A stretch of 64,000 nucleotides of DNA from contig CM043870.1 in the NCBI GenBank assembly GCA_023846275.1, positions 8,245,527-8,309,526 on the forward strand. The letters run 5' to 3'. The first letter of the stretch is position 1. Every line of letters begins with the position of its first letter. The translations under genes were made by a program, and so were the position numbers. Below, piece after piece: positions 13,601 to 26,692 of the stretch. The stretch is from Vanilla planifolia (lineage: Eukaryota > Streptophyta > Magnoliopsida > Asparagales > Orchidaceae). The notes below the pieces were generated by a model. It ran no database searches. It saw nothing but the letters and a program-made list of their open reading frames with translations, and was not told the DNA's origin.

Positions 13601-16600
13601 AATCATTCATCACTGTTCAAATAACCCTTCAAATTTACTTTGTTTTCTGACTTCGATTTGAAAATTTTAATTTTATGGGTTTGTCATTGATGTTTATTTT
13701 GTTCTTTGGTTTTCTTTCATAATTCTTGTTGAAAGTTGTTCATAAATGAAAATACTGCAATAAAAAAATTCTTTTTCTAGTATAGTTGTAATAGTTGAGT
13801 TAGCCAAGGGTTCTTTTCATGTACTATGAATAAAATTGATTTATTTTAAGAATGTTATCTTGTTAATTTGTTGTGTTGTGTGAAAAATTTTTTCTATTGT
13901 CACAAGAATAAGAGGAGCCACTATATAAGTTCCACATCACAGTGAAGGCACTAAGAGTATATAGGTGCAGGTTCATACCTATTGAAGATAGTTCTTGGTT
14001 TCTTCGTACAGCAAGAGCAGATGAAAAGCATGACCAAGCAAAGTACATGTTTGTAATTGTTAATGATACTAAAATGATTGTTTCTATTGAGTTATTCTCC
14101 ATAACATGCCAAAAGCAAAAGATGCTGGGTTAACAAAACAAAAACAGTGAAGGGTAATGTTTTTGTTTGAAGATGATTTCTTCAAACAAACACGAGGGTT
14201 AATGTGATTCATCCTTTCAAATTTTCTTATTGGTTTTTGAATCTTGACCATAAAAGTTTTGATCTCTATGAAAAAGTGTTTATGTACTCATATTTGATAA
14301 CATTTTCAATAAGCAGCTTTTCAATACAAGATTTCTATAGTTGCTTTTTCTTGATGACATCAGTAGCTTTTTTTAACTCAACTGTGGCTTTTTTTTTTTT
14401 CAAGCAGTGGTTAAAGTTCTTAGAAAGAGTAATTTTGAAGTATTACAAAAATAGATTTATTGTCATTAAGAGTATAGAGGCGTGTGTCATTGTGGTGGTA
14501 ATTTTGAAGTATTACAAAAAATAGATTTATTGTCTTTAAGAGGATGGAGACGTGTCATTGTGGTGGTAGTTATAGTGGCAGAATTTTTTGTGATAGGTAA
14601 TGTTAAAAGGCCAACTTTTCTTTGTGTTGGTTAATAAGATGCAACTTAAGCTATCAATTTGGTATTTGATTTAGTGTTTTTTGCTATGATATGTTTGACA
14701 AGTGTATTCTTCTTGTGAAACAATGATGAAAATTCTTGAGCGTGTACTTATTGAAATCACATAGTTGACGAGTTCTTTTCTGAAAAAGTGAGGACAATTT
14801 AGAAGATTATCTATGCTTGTATTTCTTAAGAAATGATGGGGAGCTCATGCAATTTCAGTAAATGAGTGAGGCTTATATTAATCAATTAATAGCATTGGGA
14901 AGTTAACTTCATCTTTTGTTTTGATTGGGTCGAGCACGTTAGATATATTTTGTCAAAGAAATTATAGCTATTTTCCTCCAACATTTTCTTTCTTATCAGG
15001 TGGCTTATATTGTTTTTTTTTTAATTAAAATTCTGTAATAGAAAGCCTTTTTTGAATTTTTCTCAATCATATCACAATAATGAGCGCAAGAACTTGTCAA
15101 GCAATTTGTTTGTCTTTATAATTTTTTTTAATTTCTAATAATACGAGTTATGTGGTTGTCATGCTATAATATATTGCAATGTAAGAACTTTGCAGTGAAT
15201 ATATGACTACTGCAATTGGTTCCATGAAATCTGAGTTCTGGGAATTGAAATATCGGAAAACATATTGAGGTTGTCAAGAATGAGAATGCTAAGTTTTAGC
15301 AGTGTTAAAATTATGGTGGATAGAAATGATTCTATTGGAATGAACATGTTTACGGAATCAGTGCATGCACAATGTCTGTGAAGTCATAGAAGTCTTTTTT
15401 GCGTGAATGGAATACTCTTGTTCATTCACTTAAGAATACATTGTTGATGGTGATAGCTTTTGTGGTTAATCACAATGACGTTGTGATACAAGTCTTCCAG
15501 ATCTTGTTTTGTTCCATTGTGCTGAAGTTAATTTCACTTGTGCTAGGTGCAATTCCTTCTTAGCTGATGTCCTGAATGATTGATGTTGGTCAATATACTT
15601 ATATGGCATGCCCAAATACGTTTTTTCATCTGGTTGTCATCTTTATTTTGTTAGTGTCAATGATGCACTGGTGGAATAACCAAATTCTTTTTTTCTTTTT
15701 ACTTTGTGCTTAATTAACTTATTTTTACCATCGATGTCTTTTTATTAATGCAGCACTGCAGTCGATGCATATGATCAGGCAGCTTCAAATCTGGTTGCTG
15801 GGAGCAGCTTTGAACAAGCCATTCAACACATTCTTGATATGGGTGGAGGGACTTGGGATAGAGATACTGTTGTTCGGGCTATGCGTGCTGCATATAATAA
15901 TCCAGAGAGAGCTGTTGAATATTTGTATTCTGTAAGAGTTTTCATCTCTCTCAATCTTTGCATTTCACGTTTTGGTTAAAAAGTTTACTTCAAAAAATTT
16001 TACAAGTACCCTTAATAGTGGAGATTATATGACTTATTAAAATATAGTTTATTTGAAGTGGTAGTCGTAGCTTTATTCATGGAGTTTTATGTCTCTGGTA
16101 GTGAAAATTTATTCTTATTAGAATATCCCTTTTCACAATTATTTTTTTTAAATAATCTAGATTGTATGTGCATGTGATACTGTCCACTTATGCAACCAAT
16201 TATGTCTATGATTACTTTTTTTAGTGGAGATTACACCACATTAAAATATGGTTATAGCAGTGGTTGTTATAGCTTATTTATTAAGTTTTTAAATAATCTT
16301 GATTGCATGTGCATGTCGCAGGCATGGCACTTCTAACCAATTATGTCCGGGAAAATAGTTTTACTTCTTTCCACGTAGCATTCAAACAGCTACCTAGCAT
16401 TAGCAATCAAAAGCTTGTAGTATTTGGGTTTATGCCAGTTACTAATGATTTAAGCAATGAATATGCTTCTGTTTTAAAAAACATTAGTGAACTTCACTTG
16501 TGCTATTGCACAAAGAAGTTTAATATGCAGCGACATAAACAAGCATTGGTTTTCTCTAAGTTTTTCCTTGTATCCTTCTGTCTCATGTGTTATTATGTTA

Positions 16601-18336
16601 TATCCTTTATTTGCATCATTGTCGATATGATCATGATGGTTATATCTAGAACAAGAGTGATTATACCCTTTTGTTCCTTTTATTATTATTTTTGTGGTGC
16701 ATTTGGGAACTTGAAAGTTATGTAGATGTGGGATTGTAATTCTAAGCCTCAAGGCATAAAATCATTATAAATTTATCATGTCTGATATCTTTACTTTATA
16801 GTTTATTTGCTTGAGAGATGTCTTAGTGTTCCAGTGAAATCCTGGAGGATCTCAAACAAGCTGAATATTATGATGAATCTTTCAGTGACATTCTTTAGTC
16901 ACCATGTTTGCTTCAAGAAAGTTTTTATTGAACTCTCCTATGTTAGGGCATTCCTGAGCAAGCCGAGGTCCAACCGGTCCCAACACCCACTCGTGAGCCT
17001 GCAGCAACAGGTAACTCTCCTGTTCAGGCACAACCACCTGCGCAGCCAACAGTTCCATCAACGGGTCCTAACGCAAATCCTTTGGACCTATTTCCTCAGG
17101 TTTGTTGATTTTGGTTTTCCAGGCCTTTGTACTTCTTTTTATTGAAAAAATGTGAGCATTCAATTCATTACGTGCAATTCTTTAGGGTTTACCTAGCGTG
17201 GGATCAAATGCTGGTGCAGGAAGCCTTGATTTTCTTCGAAATAGTCCTCAGGTATATTTAATATCAAAGCCAGTAATGAAAGCTGATACAAACTGCAAAC
17301 TTATGCTTCTTTTCTTTTAGTTTCGAGCATTGCAAGCAATGGTTCAAGCAAACCCGCAGATTCTACAGGTCCCTTGCGTTTTCAATTTGCATACTTGTAC
17401 GTTTTCAGTTATTTAAAAAAAAAATTGTTTCAAGAAACTTTTTCCCCTTTTTTGCAGCCAATGCTTCAGGAACTCGGCAGACAAAATCCCAACATTATGA
17501 GACTCATTCAGGAGAATCAAGATGATTTTCTTCGTTTGATAAATGAACCAGCAGATGGAGAAAATAACTTGTTCAGTCAGTTAGTTTCAGGGATGCCACA
17601 AGCAATTAGTGTTACCCCAGAGGAACGAGAAGCAATTGAACGGGTAAGTTATCTTGGATTTACTTGTTTTTATTTCAAGTAAATCTATTGCAGCTGTAGT
17701 CTATTTAAGATTATTCAGCAATCTAAAGCATCAAAAAGATATTTTATATGTTCCATTCATTACATCTTTGTCCTATAAACTTCCAGTTCTTGAATTCTTT
17801 CTACTCCTTGTGTTGGATTTTTTTTAAGTCTTACTTAGTGGTTGTACTAAGGGGAAGTAAAGCTATTCTTGAGGTGCTCTGGGTTGCCTTTGTCATTTGC
17901 AAAAGCAATGCTGCTCAAAAAAGTAATCTTAAATAACCCAAAAGGGCCATCACCCTACTTAATTTACGTAAAAGGTTATCCTACAATAACGTCATTTAAC
18001 ACCTTTCTTCTACCTACTAATATTTTTCAATCTTTCATCTACACTTATATGTAAACATCATTTTGTTTTGTTTATGCAAACCAGCTTGTGAGTAGTAAAG
18101 TCACCATTGTTTAACACTTTACTTCGGCTTATTTTATGCATCATCTTATATGAGTGAAATGTTTTGTGCTTGACCTTTTAACTGTTTTGATTATGGTTTG
18201 TTTGGTTTGATAGCTGGAAGCAATGGGGTTTGATAGGGCACTGGTATTGGAAGTCTACTTCGCCTGCAATAAGAACGAGGAGGTTGCTGCTAATTATCTT
18301 TTAGACCACATGGACGACGTCGAGGATGATCGTTGA
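7654..18336 (+). CDS. RAD23: RAD23 ubiquitin receptor, copy B (complete)
   Basis: Complete RAD23-type UBL-UBA shuttle protein, 389 aa. Eleven exons join in phase with GT-AG junctions: 7654-7719, 8159-8320, 11084-11137, 12417-12496, 12648-12701, 15754-15931, 16947-17099, 17186-17251, 17321-17368, 17458-17643 and 18214-18336 (stop TGA). Domains: N-terminal ubiquitin-like domain at residues 1-76 (starts [17 protein letters not shown], so the start codon is secure), Ser/Pro-rich linker, UBA1 about 155-198, XPC-binding domain about 245-320 and UBA2 about 345-385 ending in DDVEDDR. Length fits plant RAD23 proteins (about 370-420 aa). It lies 11.8 kb downstream of copy A in the same orientation, with the same exon plan and alignable introns. 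Intron 2 (2.8 kb) and intron 5 (3.1 kb) are the largest; intron 5 is about 1.1 kb longer than in copy A. Confidence 0.95.
14429..14566. repeat. 69-bp tandem duplication in intron 5 of RAD23 copy B
   Basis: Two adjacent units begin GTAATTTTGAAGTATTACAA at 14,429 and 14,498 and differ at a few positions. They lie in the part of intron 5 that is longer than in copy A. Confidence 0.75.
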
Positions 18337-18743
18337 TCGGAGAAGGTGACTGTGTGCTATGACTGCTTTTTGTGTAGAGTGTGAGCTTATTCTTCATCCC
18401 CTTCATTCTGAGTCCAAAAAAGGCAGTACATAAATGACTAAATTTAGAGAACCAACTGTGTATAAACAACAAACTATCACACTTCTCTTTTAGAACTGCA
18501 AGATTATTTGCGTTTTATTCTTTTATTTCCTTTTCGCATCAAAATAAAATTTTATTCTCTAATATAATAATCTTAGTAATGATAAACTTTTGAATAATAT
18601 TCTTCCACCTGTATTGAGCATTCTGTTTAATCTATCAATGCAAATCTTGCTTCGTGGTTGATTAAACTTTCAGAGAGGTGCTTGTCTATTAGTTAAAGCT
18701 TGAGCAAGGAAAAACCCTTCAAAATCCAAGTAGTTGATTCACA

Positions 18744-19020
18744 ATGGCTAAGGTGGCTGCTGCTCCAATTGTTCAGAGGAATTCTTTGCTGATGCTCCAA
18801 CTGTTTCTAATGGCAAAGAGGAGGGATGTGATTGTGAGAACCTCCTTTCTAAGGGTTGTAACAATGTTTTGTCATTGATTAGTGACTTGAGTGATCACAT
18901 GATCGAGGCGATGATTCCTACATGCTTTGCATTGTATGCTCTACTCAATAGAATCAATGCCATGTTTGATGTAGAGAGGAGCTTTGGTCTCTCTGCTTGG
19001 GTCCTACCCTCTTATGAATG
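18744..19020 (+). pseudogene. Unrecognised protein-coding relic
   Basis: An ATG at 18,744 opens a short frame beginning MAKVAAAPIVQ. After about 11 codons the reading continues, one base out of register, as a protein-like frame (EEFFADAPTVSNGKEE onward, with LLNRINAMFDVERSFG further on) to TGA at about 19,018. Together they would encode roughly 90 residues, with balanced composition and codon use unlike the AT-rich surroundings. A single lost base near 18,775 would explain the break. I do not recognise the protein. It could be a retro-copy or fragment of an expressed gene; no intron or upstream exon was seen. Confidence 0.4.
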
Positions 19021-21400
19021 ATGTGATTTATTCTTCACTCGATGTAATTATGATCGAGTCTAATATAAGCTTCTGTTGGAGGCATCTTGATCACAAGCGT
19101 TTGGAGACATAATGGGAGGCATGTATAGAACTCTATATTCGAAACATCACAATAGTTTGATGATAACATGGTGTTAATTGTAATTAGTATTAAGAGTAAT
19201 ATAAGGTTTGAATAAGATAATTAGAATATCTTTATGAGTTATATTTATTTGCTTAAAATGTAAGACTTGTAATAATTTATTTGAGGTAGCAAGATTCGAT
19301 GAGGTTTTGAGGATGAGTTAAGTACTTCCAAATTCATTCTTTCATTCATTTAGGATTATTTTTTGAAGGCAGACATCTCATCTACATTATTTTATATATA
19401 ACCTATGACTTATATTAGAGCAAAGGTAATAAATTGCATCGCTTAATATAGCTCAATGAAATAAAAATTAGAAATTAAATGAATTAAAATGAAATCTATA
19501 AAATTTGTATTACTTATACAATATATTTGTTAGTTCATCATTATGTTTTATAAATCAAGTTTTAAATATTCAATATTTTATTCTAATGAATTTGTTTAGT
19601 ATAAAATATGTTTGCTTGTAAAGAACAAATCATACACTTTTTAAGATAATGAATTAGTGATCTTCAAAATACATTAAAGTATTCAGCAAACTTCATGAAT
19701 TGAAGATATGTACATAAGCTTTGAAAAGATTTGTTTATCATGAAATAGAATATTAGCTTATTAATTACAAGAAATATCTTAATTCCTATCACTTTCAAAT
19801 CCTACATAAAGCACCCAAATTTATTCAATCTTTTTCTTTATTTAGAAAATATGTATGATTCAATTTTTCATTCAGTCCTTTCTTTGGTTAAATTTATCTT
19901 ATGCATCTTTATTAAATTTCACTTGTTAAATTAAAAAATTAAAATCTAATAAAATAATAGTATCTAAAATTGCTTAATTCTCTTATTAATTTAGAAAATA
20001 TGGTAAATTATATTTTTCGTTCAATTCCTTTTTAGTTAAATCTATCTTATATAATCTTTAATAACTTTCATGTCAATTATTAAAATTTAGATAAATAAAA
20101 AAATTAATTATGTTAAATTTTCTTAATTAAAATGAAAAAATTATTTTAGCCACATTCCAAAGCCATTGGTGCTCAAGTGCAAAGCTTTCAGGCTAAGCAA
20201 GTCTGAGCGAGCATTCACAAGCCTCGAGTCAAAAGACAGAACGAACTAAATGGGGTCGAGTCTAATGTTTGCCATTGTGCAATCTTGAAGCTCAGTTAAG
20301 GTAAGGTAAATAAAGGATCGAGTGACAGTATTCAAAGGATGCAATGGGTCGGGTTGGAACCATAACCATGTATAAACCTTTAAACATACAAATGCCTAAG
20401 GGGAATGAATTCCTGAGCACACGAGACAGAGCTAGCGTTAGTTTGGCTCGCACTGTACATCGATGAAGGTTATTATAAAGAGCAAATTCTGTGGCTATTT
20501 AACCTAGAATAACTCAAAGCCATATTATCAAGTATTTTTTGCAAACAAAAAGTGCAGCTCACATTGCACATTTTTAAACAGTGATCTTGATCCATCATAT
20601 CCATTCAATCATCCCAATTGAATAGTCATATTGGATTTTGCTTTTTTATCTATCCTTGATTGGAGAATGGCTAAGGTTTTAGCTGCCTGTAAGCTTTGCT
20701 TCATATCTCTGATCGGATGATCTTAGTCTCATTTGAATTTATCAGATGATTAGAAATGTTTCCTCCTTGTCCTTAAATCACATGACTCCAAATTATCCAT
20801 TTTCAATCATATTGTTGAAATCTTTCCCACCTTTATCGTTGATTAATCAAATGATCAAAGACTCATTCGACTTGATTGGATGACTGAGATCTAATCCATC
20901 TTGATCTAATCATCCACAACTCATCCACTTTTACACTTAATCTAATGGTCCATAACCTCTCCAAGTAGATCCAATGGCTCTAGTTGATCCTGCCTAACAA
21001 CTATTTCCCTAGTTGTTATATGTCATTGTAGTTAACATTTTTAGAAGAAATTATTTAAGTTTTTTTGTAAAAGATTTTTAAGCTGTTTGACAATAGCTTT
21101 TGCTTGACTTTTTATGACTATAATAGAAAAATTTTATAAATACTTAATCATTATGAATGAAATAAAAAATAAATATTAATAACATTTTAAGATCTCAAAG
21201 AAGGGCGGCATCATATTCTACTGGCACAATCTCTCAACAATACCTATAACATAGTACTACTTGAAATTCCAAATTTTTTGAGCTAAGACTAAATCTTCTA
21301 AGCTTTCTTTTTCTCACTAATAAAAACATGGGTCATAGTTAAACCCATAAAAGCTAATAGGTTAAGAAAAATCTCAAGTTGTAACTCTTTTAATAATGAA
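19021..21400. other. AT-rich intergenic DNA
   Basis: No coding frame with support. About 20,150-21,000 is less AT-rich than its flanks and holds repeated short words of the type TGATCAAATGATC / GATCTAATCATCC, suggesting a degraded repeat, but no family is recognisable. Confidence 0.5.
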
Positions 21401-23000
21401 GTATTTTTTTACCTCAGTTGGGGGTAAATGCAGGTTCTAGTTTGAACTGAATCACCTAAAAATTTTGGTGTATTATTTGAACTTTTATTTTTATTTTTTA
21501 ATTAAAAAAATTATAAATTAACATATTTATAAATCAAGAATTTTTACAACATGAAATTATTTTTATAAAAAAATTTGAAAAATAAATATAATCCAAAAAT
21601 TAGCAAAAATATTTTAAAATTCATAATTCACTCCCTTCTTATGGGATTCACACAAACTCATTTTGTTGTACTCATCACATAATATGATTAGTTATCATAA
21701 GGAATTAGACAAAGTTAAAATTAGGTAGTCCTTAGTTAAGTTGACAAATTATAATGTTCGTACACATACGATACTCTTATCATACATGTAATTTGTTGTT
21801 TTTCAAGAAGTGTTAATTGAGGCTTTAAACTTATGTGCTTTGTACAATATGATATATTTATCTTATTTGTATAATATGTTCTATAGTAGGATCAAACAAG
21901 GTTGTCAGATTGGGTGATATAGGTATGAACAAAAGTTTATTTTTTAATACATGAATGATCTATATATCATATTAATACAATAGATTTTTTGAAAGAGGTT
22001 TATTTTAGAGCTTAGGTTATGAGTGAGGTGATTTTTATAATAAAGGTATAATTTTCTTATCATACGAGTATGATCCTTAATTTATAAAGAGAGTTGTGAA
22101 TGTGAAGGGCTTTGTACAAGCATGATATTTGTCATTGCATTGTTCAATCCTTTAAAAACTTGAGAGATGTAAAATTAGATTTGAAGAGTTATGCTATTCA
22201 TACATATATGATGAACTCATCATATAATGATAGTCATCTATTGGAGGTGAAATGAAATAATCAGACTTATTTGATAAGTCAGACGATAAGCATATAGTTA
22301 CATCGTATTTCTATAATCTTTGGATTAGACAATACAATCGGTGGAGAATTATGTGAACAACTAGTTTAATTGGTTTCTTAAAAAATATTGATCTAGCCAT
22401 TGGGGATTGTTTAGAGTTATTGGAAAGTATACAATACACATAAAGACTAAACTTAAGAGAAAATATTAATGTCCACTTGCATATCTTGTGAAGAATAACA
22501 ATTGAAAATCTTCATTATAAAAGAGAAGGGAAGAGTAAAACCATGTACTAAAGCATTGATATCATTTTATTGCCTCCATTCAACAATGAGCTAAGTTGCA
22601 TGTTATTAGATATTTACTTTGAGTTCAGTTGTATATTCGTTTATATATTAGTTTAAATGTATTAGTGTGCTTCTTACTTAAATTAGTTTGTATTATAAAA
22701 CCTTATAATTGAGTTTTTATTTTGATTCTTTTTACTATTATTAATACTTTGTAGTAAATTTTGTATTGGTATTTTAATGGTTATTATTGTATCCTCTAGA
22801 CCATTATTATCGATATTTGACCTCTACCTAGCTATGATAACAAGGGAGTGGCTTAGTGGAAGCTTATCCATTTGACTTAGAGAGGATGTAAATTTGAGTT
22901 TAAATCAAACCACTTAAAAATTTTATTATGTTCTTTGCTTATTTGCACTTACAAGCAAAGGTTTTTAAAGTAAATAACTTTTCTAAAATAGTTTATAAGT
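21400..23000. repeat. Pieces of AT-rich repeat family with GGTGAATT-type ends
   Basis: Positions 21,415-21,650 end in ATAATTCACTCCCTTCTTA, like the right ends of related copies at 47,217-47,233 and about 52,530-52,549. Positions 22,370-22,990 align loosely with 51,880-52,490, sharing GAGCTAAGTT followed by a plus-strand block ending in a TTAAATC(A)AACCA-type word. Both pieces are decayed, and their own left ends are not visible. Confidence 0.4.
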
Positions 23001-23369
23001 GTTATTGAGAAAATAAAAGTTTTCTATGTTATATTACTTGTGTCATCATGCTCATTGAATTTTAACATATTGATCATAATGTGATCATTTTAGGGCACAA
23101 CCTAAGTGAAGGCCCACTCCTTATTTTTAGTTCATCTTACTTGGATAAGCTAGTTTGAAATCCTTATCTCTCTTAACCATTTAAGATTTGATTGAAATCC
23201 TTCCTTTTTTATTTGTTGTCCCTATTGAGCCTATGAGATTAATGATCACAAAACCATGCTTGTATTATTTAATGATTTTTTGAGTTAATGAGAACTTATA
23301 GTCATTGATAATGAAAAAAGTGAATGATGGTAGAGTCAATGCATACAACATGGAGTGTATTGAAGCTTG

Positions 23370-26300
23370 GTGACCTTATAAATTTTTAAAGATTTTGATA
23401 TAATTATAATTGTTAAAATATTACTCATGCAGATTTGTAATTTTTAGAATTTTAGCTTAGATCAAAACTATTTTGTAAATATTAAATATACAAATAATGG
23501 ATAGTTGACTATGATAGAGTAGATTCATAATTTTGAGAATGTTAATACACTTATGATTGGTTTGATGGATGATCAATATAAAAATAATGAAATGCCAAAG
23601 GGACAAATTGTTAATTTGATCGATTATGATTTCCACCAACTTCTTGTGACCGTTTGACATTATGATTGAAGTGTCATTTGATAACAATTATTTGGGCAAA
23701 ATAAAAGTGACACAAATAACTGATTAAAGGAATTATTTTCCTAATGCACGCATGCATGTAATCTGATTGCATGGGGTTTTTTCCTAATCTTGCCAATTAT
23801 ATATTAAGACACTTATAATAACTAACAGGGGAGAATTTGGGTTTAGGTCTTTATACGCAAAGGTTGTCGAGAGCTCGAGTGTGCAAAGATCGTTAGAGAG
23901 CTAAGTAGTGCCACTAAGAATCGCCTAAAACCACTAGAAGGAGGTGAGCCGAGGATATTATCGTTTACTATGTTTTGATTTTTGGAAAACAAAGGAGACA
24001 AAGCAGCTCAAGTAGAAAAATAATCATAAAAAAGAGAAAAGAGAAGTTGTGAAACTTTTAGAAAAGGTTATTATAGTTAAAGGAGGAGATTATAAGTAAG
24101 AGAATGAAGAGAAAAAAAGACAATAAAGGAAACTAAGCAATAGCTATCTAAGAAAAGGTAAATATTTAAGTAATTATTTATTAAATTTGTTTCAATTTTA
24201 AGTATATAATAGTATGGTTGCATTTGGTTTTAAGTAAAAATTATATTTAGAATAGTTTGGATGCAAGATTAGGAGATATGGATGTGGTTTGAAGTGAAAT
24301 CAAGAAGTCTGCTGAGAAAATTAATTACTAATGCATATAATACAACTACATCATATGTATGATTAGCTAAACTCCCAATAAGAATAACAATTTTAAGGTT
24401 ATGATAATAGGTTATATGAGGGATTGTATTAAGATGATACCATTAGCTATGTTAGTATCAAGATAACTAAGCTATAATTGAGATGTTAGGTTTATCACAC
24501 AATGACGATATGAGTGTCATACTTATACAATGGATTGACTTGCTAAGTTTATCATATGAAAGAAATATAGATATTTGTTAAGTATGATGTATTTGAGATA
24601 AAATATTTGATCATATTGATACAATTATAGAGATCATACTAGATGATTCTTCATAAGCTTAAAGATAGAGAGTTAGTTAAACCATGTTTAGGATCATAGT
24701 AAAATTATTTTGATCTATTGTGTTGGATGATTAGTTTGAATTTAATAGAAACTTTACTAAGTATAAGAGATTAGATTAGCTCTTTATACATGATTGCAAG
24801 GTACATTGGTTCAAATTTTAATTTATAATAAGATCATACAACAGAAATCATACAAAGTAATAAGTTAAAAAGTTAATATATTGAATCATATAATATAATA
24901 TTCATATCATATCAGTATAATTGATAGATGGAGTTAGTAGACTGATGAAAGAAAAGATAAGAATCATTAAGTATAATATGATTAATCATGTTATATGATT
25001 ATTGAGGAATAAAAAAGAGAAGCTAAATCATATAGGTACATGTATATAATCATATTGTATGATTAAGATAATGTTTACTTGGGGCATCAAGCAAATCAAA
25101 TAAAAAGATCATATAGAGGTTCTTATTATATAGTATGACTGAATTGATCATAATGAATGATCAATCAAAATTAAGGATAAAAAGCTTAATATGAAAAGAG
25201 AAGAAACTATGGTCAAACTTATACATCATGAATTATCATATAATATGATATCTTCATGATGATTAGATGATATATGAGAGTCATATAGTAATACAATTGG
25301 TTGATAAGGTAGCATGATGGAGAGAGATTATGTAGTCTGATGTGATGGATTATATTTGACAATTAGTAAGATGAATTTTATTAAATTAGAGAGAGATCAT
25401 ATGATATAATTCTAGTGACCATAATGTATCCATTAAAGCAATAAAAATAACAGAGCATTGGTCTTAAGGATCAGGTGATTGCACATGTATAATTTATCTT
25501 AGAATGCTTATTTACTTGTTAGATAGTATAATATGAAAGGAAATTATGCAAGTATAATTCAAGATAGTAACTTAATAGTCTATAAGAAATTAATATAATT
25601 TTAATTACTTATTAAATATGTCACATATAGAATATATGTTGAACATTACATATATATAGAAAAGGAAGTTAACTCTCAAAAATTTAGGTAGGTACACCTG
25701 ATAACTTTATGTAAATATGTTAGTAAACTACCTTTTGTGTTTTCTATAAAATGATATTCTTTTCATACTATCTTTAGTTTAAGCTTCAAGATATTTGAAT
25801 GTTCTTTATACAAATCTAATAATAGTATAATCATGTTTATATCATCTTATTATCATATATCTTATTCATGCATATTCTTTTATGGTATCGTATAACAAAA
25901 ATATTGGCATGCAATGTAACAAAAAATTCTAAAAGGTAATGAATAAGGAAATAAGTTGGAATGTGAATATTTGGCTTATTTAATCATCAATTAAAAAAAC
26001 TAAATAAAATTATTAGTATATCATTAAAGATCTTATCCTTATATATTCCTTAATTATATTATGATCTCACAAGGCAAAGATACCTATTTATAGCTACACG
26101 ATATTGATATATATTATTAGGGCTAGGTTGGAATATATACATCATGATAGAGGGTGAGAATATCTCATTATATCTAATTGATATTGATATACATGGTGAA
26201 GGCAATCCTTTAAGATCTCATGATATTGGTTCTAAGTAATAGTAACCTAAATGGGAGAAATTTGAGTTACACATTAGGAATTAAATAAATATGAACATAA

Positions 26301-26692
26301 TAGACTTATCTTTATAAGAAATAAATAGTTGAGTCTCACAAAATATAAAAAATAAGAAATAAAAAATAAATAAATGTATATGTGCATATTTATCCTTTAT
26401 GTTAGATTTATCAGTTTTCTTATATTATGATTTATTTTATTATGAACATTAATTTTTCAATTATCATGACACAATTATATCTTTTTTATTATAATATTAT
26501 TTTAATTTATTATTATCTTATTGATTTATCTATTGTGCTATTTAGAATTCTATTAGTATTTATATCACATATAATATATTTAGTGCATTAAAACATATGA
26601 GCTTAGATGTTATGGATGAGGATTTTACTTATTAGCTTACACGGTTGTTAGTCTTTTGTGTTTTTATGTTAAGAGCATATTACAATTGTTAT
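23370..26692 (+). repeat. Old element 5' LTR, left part
   Basis: Aligns with 3' LTR positions from about 40,500 to 43,370, very AT-rich and with many indels. The segment ends at the GTTAT where the solo LTR is inserted. The matching words TATTAGCTTACACGG (5') and TATTATCTGGCATAA (3') lie just left of the break. Confidence 0.7.
26688..26692. repeat. Target-site duplication GTTAT, left
   Basis: GTTAT directly precedes the TGTAACAG start of the solo LTR. The same five bases follow it at 28,795-28,799 and follow the full element at 38,120-38,124. Confidence 0.85.
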
